Assembly (NCBI GenBank): GCA_003956705.1
Contig: QZCP01000556.1
Span: 310,001-374,000, forward strand
Length of the DNA stretch: 64,000 nucleotides
From: Brevipalpus yothersi
Lineage: Eukaryota; Arthropoda; Arachnida; Trombidiformes; Tenuipalpidae
Direction: 5' to 3'
The first letter of the stretch is position 1; every line of letters begins with the position of its first letter. The notes beneath the pieces were generated by a model. It worked only from the letters and a program-made list of their open reading frames with translations. It was not told the origin of the DNA and ran no database searches. The position numbers and the translations under genes are program-made. Positions 24,719-36,423 of this stretch are shown here, piece by piece.

Positions 24719-24832
24719 CGGTGAGCATACTAGTTCAGTAACAAGGTCATTGACCAAGAAAAAACTGGTAGCCTTGCTAAGGCGTCCCAAAACCAGAATC
24801 TTACAGACCGGCCACGGGTGACCGTAGTTCTC
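24719..24832 (+). repeat. structured dispersed repeat, copy A (upstream of the CUB gene)
   Basis: GGTGAGC is followed by GGTCATTGACC (24745-24755), an A-run, CTGGTAGCC, a short CCTT-GCT-AAGG stem, AAACCAGAATC and CAGACCGG...TGACCG.AGT. The first part aligns with copy C and the rest with copy B. It ends at a TC microsatellite. Confidence 0.65.
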
Positions 24833-24842
24833 TTTCTTTCTT

Positions 24843-24899
<57 letters not shown>
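24843..24899. repeat. (TC)n microsatellite with adjacent unresolved base
   Basis: Slightly interrupted TC tract; base 24902 is N. A second TC tract lies at about 25000-25025. Confidence 0.95.
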
Positions 24900-24901
<2 letters not shown>

Positions 24902-27461
24902 NCAATGCCTTATGTTTGCCTGTTTCCCTCTTTCACCGAGTGGACCGAATTTTCAAGTTTACCTTACGGCAACCTCCAACCCCAACCCATCATGCGTCTC
25001 TCTCTCTCTCTCTCTCTTTCTCTTTCTCCAATATCATCTTCATCATCTTCATCTTCATCTTTTTCGGCAACCATCAGCCAAAGGATTAGCTAAACAGGAT
25101 CCCAAGGTGCACGATAATATGGGAAAAGTCTCTCTCATCCTGATGAACAGATAATCAGATAAGCTTGAATGGACAGTCAAATGAAAGAGGGAGAGAGAGA
25201 GATGCCGCTCATCATGGTAACAATGATTTTCATTCAACCCAGGTGATTATGTATGGGATGTACAGCACGTGTTAGCATGGATGATGCTGGGATGCTCAAG
25301 TGAGAAGCAATTTTATCAGTTGTTCTACTCCATTCTGATCGACAATTAAACAGTCAATTTATATTCAGATGGTGGCCCGTCAAAATTGTTCATTATATCG
25401 AGCATAGGTCATGCTCTGCTGGCCATACAAGGATCAGTGTGCTACAAATTGGTGGGAGGCGCACTTGATGGGATGTCAACGCTATGTCACCTTTTTCGCC
25501 CCATCTTGGTCTCCAAAAGTGGCTCCTAACCTCATTCTGTTGCCCTAAGTAAACCAATTGATTCGCTTTCTTCATTTTTCGGAAAGTCCGACTTGCCCAA
25601 AACAAACACCGTTGCTGGGAGAAAATCTGAATGGACCCTCATACTGGAAATTTTTGCAATAGGTTCATGTTGAAATTTTTTTGGAATACAGGTACAAAAT
25701 CAATAGATTCTTTCACTTTCGGATTCATTGATATTTTATTGTCCAAAATTCTGGAATATTTTTCCCTGCTTTTATCGTTTCATCGGTTATAGAGAGTTAT
25801 ATATAGTAAATTCATTTCGATGAGCTGTTCGACAAAAACCTTTATCTTTTTCCGATACTATTGGTAATAGTAAAAAATTGGGATCAATCGAAATTTCTTT
25901 CTTACACTTTAAGATGCATCACTTTAACAATAGCAATGATTTTTCTTCTTTATGCTGAAACTTTATGATTTCTATTCTGTTACTGATGTATGTTCTTCTG
26001 TTTTTTTGCACAAAAACTTAATGTTATCAGAAAGCTTGACTCATAAGAAAGATCAAGTTCAGGATAGATCATTTATACACGAATATCATAAAATCGAGTT
26101 CGATACGAAACTATCATTCCGAGCATACATTGATAAATGGCAATTAAATTATGAATTATTTACTCGGTCCAAACATAGATTTAATTAAATTTAATTTGAT
26201 AATCTCTATTCTATGATATCTACTCTTGGCGAGAAAAAATTAAGGTTAGGTACGATGTATACGAGCAGTGATGGAAGAGTTTTAATTCCTCAAAATATCG
26301 CCCCTTGTTCAATCTCCTGAAAATATGAGCAAATGCTATATAATTTCCAGAGAATCATCACCATCGATTGGTTAATAAAATTTTATTCACTTTAAACTCT
26401 AGAATACTTGAATTGATTTCCTCATGAGAAATATCAGGTTGAGAATCGTTCTAACTCTCATGAAACCGATGGCTTCAAAAATGATCAAGCGAAATACAAA
26501 AATCTTGATCAGATTATACTGGAAATTTTTTCATCAGTAACTTCTGAGTAGCAACAATTCCATAGGGTTAGTCACTTTTCCCATAAATTGAAATAAGAGA
26601 TGATGATTATTGTTATTCTCTGGAAAGACCAAGCCATAATCTTCAGAAAATTGTTGAATTTGAGGGTTATTCGAACAATCAAAAGCGAACAATTGGTTAA
26701 TTTGAGTGAGTTTTTCCATCTCTCCTCTCAATTGATCTCAATGTGCCATTTCAGTCATTAAATTAAATATTCAAGATCCGGGATTATGAGGCCTCCTACT
26801 CCTTAAAAGTTGGTTCCATAACCCATTTTGATTGTGACCAATGAGTATTTCAACTGGGTATTAGCCTGGAGATCATCATGAAAGTGGCTCACCATGTAAT
26901 CGATGGTGGATCATCAAGATAGTGGAAAATAAGTCTAGCATTTCTATACTTTTCAACTTGAGGATTTGACGTTTCGTGAGTGGCCTTACAAAAGCATCAA
27001 ATTGGCCCAAAATGATAACTGTAACAGGACTGAACCTTGGACATGAATATATATGTGTATACATACAGTCAGATCAGACATGATTTGAGTTGCCTTGAGG
27101 GATGAAGGATGATGGAGAGAAAAAAAGATGGTCCAGCTAGTTGGCCTCTGGAAACGGCTTGTCAGCGCAATTTTTATTGGATTCCTGCTGCTTTTTGACA
27201 TGGAATATCATCATCATCATGATAAAGTAAGGGAAAAGCTATCAAGTGAAGAAGAAAAAAATGATTCTAATTGAGTGTAGCTAGCTAACAAAGAATGATC
27301 ATCACGAATATGGCCCATCGATTTCAACAATAGCCATTGGAACATTTTGCGTTTTTGGGTTCCTTTTTCTTGGGGATGAACACATCGGAAGGAATACTGA
27401 ATAATGATATTCCCGGAAATTGTGTTGAAAAAAGAAGATTTTTCTTCTTCTCTGCTAACAG

Positions 27462-27585
27462 GGTCATTGACCAAGAAAAAAACTGGTAGTGTTTAGGTGA
27501 ACACAAACCAGAATCATATAGACTCACATACAGATATATATATGAGTATGTATATTCAGACCGGTGACTGGTGACCGCAGTCCTC
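27462..27585 (+). repeat. structured dispersed repeat, copy B
   Basis: GGTCATTGACC (27462-27472) is followed by CAAGAAAAAAACTGGTAG (one A more than in copy A), a GTGTT...AACAC stem, AAACCAGAATC, an inserted ACATAC...GTATGT stem, and CAGACCGGTGACTGGTGACCGCAGT. Same orientation as copies A and C. Confidence 0.65.
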
Positions 27586-27956
27586 CCTCTGGCCTGATTG
27601 AAAATATTTCAAGTTCATCTCATCTGTCATGTTCACAGTCCACCCATCCATTCATTTTATTCCTCATCTTTCATCTCATCTCTCTCTCTCCATGAGACTA
27701 GGATAGACAGTCAGGTCAGTCTGTATGATGAGGGAAGAGAGAGAGAGAGAAAGATGAGCTCTTAATGATTGTCCATCTTACCTGTCCTCCTCCGCCATCA
27801 CTTCTCCGACCTCCCATCAATCAGCATGGGATCAAAACTAATTAGGATAGACTTTTGATCACTTTGGCTAGTAACGGTTATACGGTTTTTTGCATGCCTA
27901 CATGTTCAATAGGATCCACATTGTAAGGATATTTCGGTTATCACAATTGACTCTCA

Positions 27957-30900
27957 TCAATCATTAAGATTCAAAGGATCTTTGGCAATAAAGCGTTGCA
28001 GCTCATCTTTTGCTCCAGCTTTTTGGTAAAATTTTGCAATCATCTTATCATCAGAATAGTTAATCGTTCGTAAATAATTAGCGGCAACTCGAAATACGCT
28101 CTTGTCACGAGCAATGTTGGCGTATTGGATAATTTTGTCCGTGTCACCAGTTCGAATTAAAGATTTGAGTGAATTAAGTCGATCATCAATCGAATTGAAT
28201 AGCTTTGCGGCTACAAAATATTGGCCTTGTTTCAATGCTGTATTGGCGAGAACTTCCAGTAAACTTCGATGCTCAGATTTATCTATGATTCGGCCAACTT
28301 TTTCAATAAGTTTATCATTAATTTCAATATTGTTACTCAAAATTATTTCACCAACAATCGTTTTATCCTCATGGGATAACAAAATTAGATCGATGACAAT
28401 CTCGATAATTTCCGAATTTGATTTGAGCACATCTAGAGCCATTTGGATTGTTCCACTGGACACCGAATATCGCTCATGATCGGCTGATTTTTCATGATTC
28501 TGTATTTCTTTGGTCAATATTTCACGAAGTTGGGACCACAAATTAGATTTGATGCAAGTTTGAATGGTTTCATCGAAAAGTCCACTCTTGTAGCACAATT
28601 GAATTAACAAATTATCATCAACTCTGTACGAAAAATCATCATCATAACCACCACCACTTTGATTACCATATTTTTCCATGAATTCAAATGCATCACTTTT
28701 ACTACCATAATTAACGATAATTTTGGCCAATTCATTAACCATATTATTCGCTTTACACACTCGAATTGCATGGGTAACAGCACCACTGGACAAATAGTAT
28801 ATGATCGCTTCCTGTGGACTTGAATTCTCGAGATGTCTACCAAGATGTAGCATCGCAGCATCTTTTGATGCTGCTGATGATGGTGAAGATAATGATGCGG
28901 TTTGATCAGTGTTCAATTGACTGAGAATCGATTTCGCTTGCTCAGTTTGTCCCGTATAACACAGTAGGCGAACTAGATTATAATAATCATCAATCTTTTC
29001 GTATGCTGAGAGAGCATGATTTATGTCACCTAAACTTTCACAATATTGGCCCCACCAACGGATTAGTTTAATTCGATCCTCAGAAGCCATAGGTTCATCT
29101 GATGTACAATAATTTTCCAACAATGATGTGTCCTCAGTGTCAAATAACATTCGGGGAGCTTCGAAAACATGAGTACCAGAAAGTTCATAATATTTGATCG
29201 CCTCTCGCAAATTGTTCTCTTCGATTTCCAAATGTTTTGCATACTTGTAGCAAACATTCTTGTAATTCAATTTATCCACACAATCAAGTGCTTTTTGCCA
29301 TTCGTTTCGAGATTGATAATAGCTAGAAAGTGCCAAATTATTGCCACATTCTCGGAGAAGTTCTTCGGCTTCCGAATGAAGATCAAGATTCATGGCAAGT
29401 AATGCCAATGCTTGATGATCATCACCATGATCGGATGTAAGTCTCGCTTTCACATCAGCAACTACTCGAGAATTTTTCAATCGAGACATACAATATTGGC
29501 CAGTACGAATATCACGACATTTAACGGCTATTCGTGCTAGATTAAGCCAAATTTTTTGATTTGATTTCGATTCTCCTCCATCACCATCGGACATACTTCC
29601 CAGACTTCGAATCACTTTGTTGAGATCAACATTTCGAGCGGTCAAAAAATCGACCATAATTCGCATTATATCTGAACTGAGTCCCAAAAATTCATCTAAT
29701 GAATGATGATAAATTCTTTCCTCAGTTTCTTCGGTATGCTCCTGGTATAAATAGATGTATGGAATTTGAAAGCCTATCAGACGAGTTCTGGGCTCCATAA
29801 GAGTTTGAGAATACATTTTGATTGACAAATTTTCACTATTTAAAATGAAAACTGTCAAAAAGCCTTTCACTTGAACACAAAACAGTCTTCCTTCATTGAT
29901 GGACCATATAAAATGATCCGATTCAATTGAGTCCATACTATGTTTAGCCATGTGACCACTTTCCAAATTAACCAGACAAATATTTTGACCATCAAAAAAG
30001 CCCATAACACTTCCATCACAATTGATCAGTGCCTTTTTGGCATCAATAGTGGCATCAAATGATTTTGGTCCAATTTTGGAGCTGATTTCGTTGCTCTCAA
30101 TTCGATAGAGGTAATAGAAAAATTGTACAAAATCTGTCAAAACAATCAAAAGATTATTGTTTCCACTGAGATGAAATGAGTGGACCGATGATACGCGATT
30201 GAATACGCTAATATCCAAATTATTGACCATTTCATCGATATTCGAATCGACAGGAAGTCGCCATAGTGATACACTTCCATTGTCTTGATGCTTGATGAAC
30301 CAAAATATTTGATCCCCAAAAATTATCCATTCAACATTGATATCAATTGTTGGCATTGTTTTCTCCTTTATAAGGTCAGGATCTAAATTTGAACGATAAA
30401 CACTTATTTCCTTTGATCCATTCAATCGTATGGCGATTGAAGAACCATTCGGACTGAGCAGAATAGATCTGATTGGAATTTCTGTATTCAGTTCGTAACA
30501 TTTTTTAGTGCCAATCCAGAAGAATTTTATCATTTTGGCTCCAGTCTAAAAAAAGTGAAAAAAGAAATGATCCTTCCATAAATCAGTGGAGTGGCCATAA
30601 AAACTTTTTTTCATGAAAATGAATTTGTTCACATAAAAAAAATCATAAGAATCGTTATATAAAACGATTGTACCTGAATAGCTGCTATGTTACCATCGAA
30701 AGTAGACATCATTGAATGTTCCTCTATCAAATAAAGTTGATTGTTATTAGTTGTACAGGCAACTTGCCTACTTTTGCCGATCGAAATAGATTTGATTGAT
30801 CCTTTGACCGTGATTTGACTAATCTTATTGAAATCTAAACTTCCAAATCTAGACCAAACATGAACCGTTCCATCGCTGGTACCGGCAGCCAGTAGCAGGT

Positions 30901-31948
30901 CATGATAGTTAAAACATGTCACACATGTCCAAGTTGATTCGGATGATGATGATAAATCGACTACTGGAAGAGTTGCATGATGACCATTATCAATTTGAAG
31001 GAATCGTAGACAATGTTCATCAGGAGTACATATGCACACCAGACCAATGGATTCATCGATCATTTTCATTGAGATTTTTTTCTTCTTCTTCGAATCATCA
31101 CCTCTTTTACTTACTTCCAATTTCATTTGAGATAGCTCGGTAAGCTCATCTGAATTGATTCCGATGCCGTACTGGTAAATTCGACAATTTTCAGTAGCAA
31201 CTAGAAGACGATTTTTTTTCGAATAATATATCAAACATTGTACACTATAATCTAATCTAATAAGCTCGCTCATATAACCTGATGACAGAATAAGTTGATG
31301 AATTGAGCCGGAAGTAGTTCCAATGAAAACACATGAACCTTTTGATTTTGATTTGAAATCAATCAGATCGATAACTTGATCTATCAATTGATGAGAGGCG
31401 ATAGCAACCAGCTCATCAGTTTGTGGATTTAAATTCCACAGTATGAGTTGACCATTACTTGATACTAGAGATGAAGATCAGAATTGAGTATAATTGACTA
31501 TGTGTATTATCTTTAGGATGACATAATTCGATCCTAAATTTTTCTCACCTGTAATAAGCTGACCATCTGTATCCATCCATCTCAATAAGATGATCCATTT
31601 ACGCTCTAACTGAATGTCATTTCCCACCGAATCAGTCCATTTGATTTTGTTTCCATTAATTGTGAGTAAACCGAGATCACCATTATCCCAGGCTACAGCA
31701 AGAGCAATGTGTTTCGGGTGCCAGGCAAATTGACTGATTCTAGATGATAGTTTAATTGGAATTTCATTGGAAGCTTGACTATGACTATCCGACACTGGAC
31801 AACCGTGAGCATCCAATATTCGAATTGTTCCACCAGAATCATATGCCGCGAGGGCAAGTAGAGGGGCAACCTTTGACCATGTACATTCACTGAGCTCAGA
31901 ATTTTGAAGAAAATTATCATCAACACTATATTCAATAAAAGATGTCAT
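27957..31948 (-). CDS. Ift140: intraflagellar transport protein 140 homologue (IFT-A subunit)
   Basis: Exons 31948-31549, 31464-30674 and 30545-27957 join in phase to give 1,259 residues. The N-terminal half has WD40 repeats (FAWHPKHIALAVAWDNGDLGLL; across the first splice ...DGQLIT|VSSNGQLILWN). The C-terminal half has TPR-like helices with strong family blocks: YAKHLEIEENNLREAIKYYE, RWWGQYCESLGDINHALSAY, HAIRVCKANNM, IRTGDTDKIIQYANIARDKS. IFT140 works in the IFT-A complex for retrograde transport in cilia; in arthropods that means ciliated sensory neurons. I chose MTSF at 31948 because it aligns with the family start. The protein ends about 150-200 residues before the vertebrate C-terminus (about 1,460 aa), soon after the GDTDKI block. 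DHDH lies upstream on the same strand with a 364-nt gap. Confidence 0.93.
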
Positions 31949-32312
31949 AATTTGGAGAAATTTATGTGGACACACAAGCCTGAATACTAAATCAAGTCCT
32001 TCCTGTTAAGCAGTGTATGTTAATGTTTTTACTGGATGCGTTCCCATGGCATTGTTATTCATTTGAGTGGATTATTTTTTTCGTAATCTAACTGAAACAA
32101 TTGTTGAAAATTTCCCTGAAACTTTTATGATTTATCAGCTTAAGATTACCATATCATATAAACAATAAGTAACGAAATCAAACAGCTCATTTCAAATGAA
32201 GTCAGAGAATGGACTGATTTTCAATGCAAAAATGAAAATAGCTTTTACTCAATCGTTTAAACTTAAAAAGGTAAAAAAGCAAGTCCAAGAATATCATTTT
32301 TAGAGAACAAAA
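31949..32312 (-). other. IFT140/DHDH intergenic
   Basis: A 364-nt gap in a head-to-tail pair. It must hold the DHDH 3' end and the IFT140 promoter. No TATA/Inr pair or AATAAA stands out. Confidence 0.4.
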
Positions 32313-33857
32313 TCATTCTTCAAAGAAAACACCAAGCTGACGAAATACGTGATCAGTTGTTTTACGAAGTAGCAGAGTATCTTTCAATGGTAAAATTGGA
32401 CTTTCGATCAATCCATTTTCCAAACACTCTCGAACATGTTCAGCTTGATAGCATAGAAAGGCGCTATTCCCAAAGTTGCATGTGTCCACGATCGGTGGCA
32501 GAGGAAATTGATGAGTTTCACCATTGACAGTCACACTGGTTGGACAATGAAATGGATTATTCATTCGAATTGTGCCCTTCTTCCCTGTGATTGTACATTC
32601 GTTGGGAAGTTCAATTTTCATGTGAGAGGAACATGTAGCGATTCGACCATTCGAATATTTTAGAGCGACTGAGACAGCTTCATCGATTCCTACAAGAAAA
32701 CATATCAGATTAATATACAAATGTAATCAATTCTGTGATTGTTTACATATGATAAACGGCTAACACTTGAAGCCATGTGATTGTATTGTATTGTATACCG
32801 TAGGCTAAGTGGCATAACGGAGAAAAATAATAAGATTCCAAGAAATATAAGTATTCATCTATCACCTTCAGTACTAACATGCCCAGTAGCTTTGATATCC
32901 AAAGGCTCTTGATTATTGTAGATCATTGCAATTGCATTGAGAGCATAAACACCCAGATCAAGCATAACACCACCGCCTTGAGACTTTTTCACTAGTCTCT
33001 CAATATCCATTAAATTCGCACCAAGTTCAGCATTTACATGATAAATTTCACCAATAGTTCCACCAGCGATCTTTTCCATTACAAATTTATACGCTGGAGT
33101 GAATCGAGACCATATGGCTTCCATTAGGAACAATTTTTTTGCCTGAGCCAAATTGATCAATTCTTCAGCTCCTTGTGCAGTTTGAGTGAAAGACTTTTCC
33201 ATCAATACGTGTTTACCATTCTCCAGCAACAGTTTACCCACTGGTAGATGATGAGATGTCAATGTCCCCACATAGACAATTTGGACACTGGGATCCTTTG
33301 CTAATTCCTGATATGAGCCATAAGCATTGGGGATTCCATGCTTGTTCGCAAAATTCTTTGCATCTTCAAGAGATCTTGCAGCCACTGCAACAACCTGACG
33401 AGAGGAAGATTCGATATGAACAGAATTAATTATTATAAACACACTGATAACTAGGTAAAAGAATTGATCGGTGAATTCGGAAGAATTGATTTTTTGATGA
33501 CGAATGAGCATTCTATAGACAAATACGTTGGTAACAAAAGTAACGTTGTGAGATCGGTTAAAGTTATATTTTATGGAATATTTTACCAATGATCGTTGAT
33601 AAGGTTGCTTCTTACTCATACGTACACATGAAGTCATATATGGAGAACTTTAATAATGGAAAAAAATACTACAGAAACAAAATGCTAATTCAGGGAACTA
33701 TTGGTACAGATTATCAAGCGCCTTCTAAGTATGGGTTGTATGGCTCAATTGATCAGATGAAACATACCTGATGCTGTTCTTTGGGCAAACTTCGAAGACA
33801 CACCGTAAAATCGTGTGAAATTTTACCAGTAGATAAGATACCCCATTTAGTAGCCAT
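32313..33857 (-). CDS. Dhdh: dihydrodiol dehydrogenase (GFO/IDH/MocA family)
   Basis: Exons 33857-33768, 33394-32866 and 32689-32313 give 331 residues, close to mammalian DHDH (334). The N-terminal NAD(P)-binding segment reads MATKWGILSTGKISHDF. The catalytic Lys is K97 in LMEKSFTQTA and the catalytic Tyr is Y180 in LDLGVYALNAI, the same numbers as in the primate enzyme. The C-terminal half (VSVALKYSNGR, GTIRMNNPFHCPT, FPLPP, CNFGNSAF, Y-A-EHVRECL) is colinear with DHDH. The enzyme oxidises trans-dihydrodiols of aromatics and also xylose, using NADP. An oddity is that the usual EKP motif is EKS, with Pro98 replaced by Ser. Introns are 373 and 176 nt. Confidence 0.92.
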
Positions 33858-34922
33858 CGTATTAGCAGAAATTTAACTCAATATTGAAGTTAGAACGTAT
33901 ACAAAATACACATGTTTTGTTCAATAAAGTTTCATAATATTTGCAAACAGGTTACTGGTGGGTAAAAGAGGGCAGCAACATGCTGACATCAGCAGGTATT
34001 AATTAATTAGAAAGACAAGAATGTCAATGAGAAACTCGAACAACAATTTGAGATTCTTCTCCAAAAACAATAGAGCTCACATATCTCTTCCATCTATGAT
34101 GCATTGATAATGTTCATAGGAATTTTCCCAACATCAGCTCAACTGATTGCTTCTTAGAGGAAATTATTGATCCCGATGGTATCCTTAAGTTTTACTGATT
34201 GAACTAGACGAAAAATTTGTCCATGTGGAGTCAGAATTTGAAGATAATTGCTCTTAACTGAATTGATTTCGAGATCATTCTGATATTCTGTTTGATCGAT
34301 TTTTTTATTGAGAGATATCACAAAGGCTGACAAGCTAATGGTGTGCTACCTTCAAAATCAAATTTTCACAAACTGAATGCATGATTTTGACCTATTTAGG
34401 CTGATATCAAGCTAACGTAAGTGGGCAGAACGAAATGGATCAATGGAAATGAATAGAAAAATCAAATCAAATCATTCAAAATTTTGGATAAGATTATCTC
34501 CATATTCACAAACTGAATGAGGAAGCTTAAACATATTGAAGCAAATAATATAGCTGCTCAACTCTGAATGAATATCAATTGCATCGAAGTCTAACTTTTC
34601 TCAAATTATTACAGGCACTATAATATACAATAGATATTTATGTGCAACTTTTCGATGAAATTCAGGTGATTCTAGATTTTGGTTCATGGTCAGAAAAGAA
34701 CCCTCAACGAATCTACCTTATCAAAAAGTTTTTTCCTTCCAATTCAATCATGATCATTATCGTGATCATCTTGATTCTTAGGATGAGCCATAATTGCATC
34801 ACTCTTGGCTGTGAGAACGCATTGCACATGCTGTTATCATGTGACCGGCATGTTGGTATCTCTTGGCGTGCCTTTTACTTATGAAAACTTGGAATTAAAT
34901 TCTTCTGTGTACATATTTTCCA
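33858..34922. other. bidirectional intergenic between DHDH and MITOK
   Basis: About 1.06 kb separating divergent genes. No gene, TATA/Inr pair or structured RNA was recognised; it may hold both promoters. Confidence 0.45.
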
Positions 34923-35963
34923 ATGGCTTTGATTCGTTTTTATTTGCGAAAGTTTTACAATAACATGGCTGATGTGTTGAAAGATTCACCTCCAACCAAA
35001 CAGTATCAAAAAGCTATGGATATTTACGAAAATTTCACTGGAATGAAAGAAGTTAAATCTACTCAACAAAATGTGCTCATGGTAAGTGTTTAAAATTCAA
35101 TCAAGATGATGAAATGGCTGATAATTGTTGTGAAATTTAATGTTTCCAGGCTGAACAAGCGTTTGTTGACTCTGCTAAGTTGAGAAGAAATATACAAAAT
35201 GATCTACATCGAGTACAAAAAGATTTGAAACAAATAAGACGGAAACTTGGTAAGGAGTTATGAGTTGACTAATGGACTGGATTATCAAGCATTCTTTCGT
35301 GAATCGTGCTCGATTCTAAATTGTTTTTTACTCTTTCCTCCAAGAATCCATGAGTCGGTCGGATGAATCTTATCTAGATTTGATCACAAATGAACACAAG
35401 ATGATCAAAAATGAATTGGAACTCCTCAACTCTCTGCGTTCTCAAGAAGAAATTGAACGTGAACTTTTCAGTTCATACTCTCAAAGAGTGCGAGAAGCTC
35501 ATGTGGTAAGTTTTCCTATTAGATGTAATCTTTCAAATTGATGAAATATTAATTAATTTTTAACTTTCTTTTTTTCCAGTTTGAACGTCTAAGGCAAGAG
35601 AAATTGAAGTATGTTTCATTCTTTGGTCCTGTCATTGGAGCGATTTTAGGCATGAGCGTTAATCATTTTCGACGAAGAGGAGAATATATGAATACCCATG
35701 CAATCCAGCAGATTATTGAAACTAATGAGAGACAAATCAAATTCCTCGGAGAAGAAATCGATAAAAAGATGGAAAATTTGAGATCTCGTCTAGAATCAGT
35801 AGATGATGAGGTGCCCAAAATTCCTTACCCTATAGAATGCGAGTCAAAAAATTTAGATAACATAGAGCAAAGCCTTCAATCAGTTAGAAACTATGCCCTT
35901 ATTTCTGTATCTTTTTCATTTTTAGCTTTAATTGCTTATCTAACTCGAACTTCTGCTAGCTAG
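34923..35963 (+). CDS. Ccdc51: CCDC51/MITOK-like mitochondrial potassium channel subunit
   Basis: Exons 34923-35081, 35150-35249, 35345-35505 and 35580-35963 give 267 residues. The basic, hydrophobic N-terminus (MALIRFYLRKFYNN) fits a mitochondrial targeting sequence. The family blocks are YENFTGMKEVKSTQQNVL, SYLDLITNEHKMIKNELELL and ERELFSSYSQRVREAHV. A first membrane segment (YVSFFGPVIGAILGMSV) and a C-terminal one (YALISVSFSFLALIAYL) flank a coiled-coil loop. CCDC51 is described as the pore-forming subunit (MITOK) of the inner-membrane ATP-sensitive K+ channel. This copy is much shorter than the human protein (about 411 aa), mainly in the loop between the two membrane segments. The assignment rests on pattern recognition and is good but not certain. 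Confidence 0.82.
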
Positions 35964-36423
35964 TGAATATTCTTGATCATAAAAATTATTTTTCACCACA
36001 AACTCTTAATGAATAATTCTTCAAAATCTGGGTTGCAAGTTAGACAAAAGTGCAGCGGGCATCCCAATTGTTGACATATCAAAAAGTTCAGCTGAAAGCA
36101 AATCAGCTTTTCCTTAGCTAATCTCTTTTTTAATTATAATACAAGATTCCCATGATAAAGCTATAGCTTTGATTAGGTAATCCAAAAACGTTAAGGAGTG
36201 GTGAATTTTTTGCTCAAACCAGAAAGTATAAACTTTCAATCCAGTACAGGCAAAGTTTTTGATGTTACCAGGACAATAATAGCATTTTTCAGTTTATTTT
36301 GTGCAAGGAAGACATTTTTGTCAGATAGAACAATTTGATTGAATTCTATCCTTCAAGTGAAGAAGATGAGATATTCCTATTGATGATGCTAGTGTATTAT
36401 GGATAGTTGAGGCATATAAGGCA
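35964..36423. other. convergent intergenic, MITOK and zinc-finger-like gene
   Basis: 460 nt between two 3' ends; no feature recognised. Confidence 0.4.

Larger units (their letters stand above)
24486..27956. other. intergenic region upstream of the CUB gene and downstream of IFT140
   Basis: No protein gene is recognised. It holds repeat copies A and B, TC/GA tracts at 24843-24899, 25000-25025, 25190-25202 and 27735-27752, and TA-rich sequence near 27535. Frames such as 25952-26188 and 26534-26731 look like chance frames. The flanks of copies A and B both continue to a GACAGTCA word followed by a GAGAGA tract, so the duplicated unit may extend to about 400-500 nt. Confidence 0.5.
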
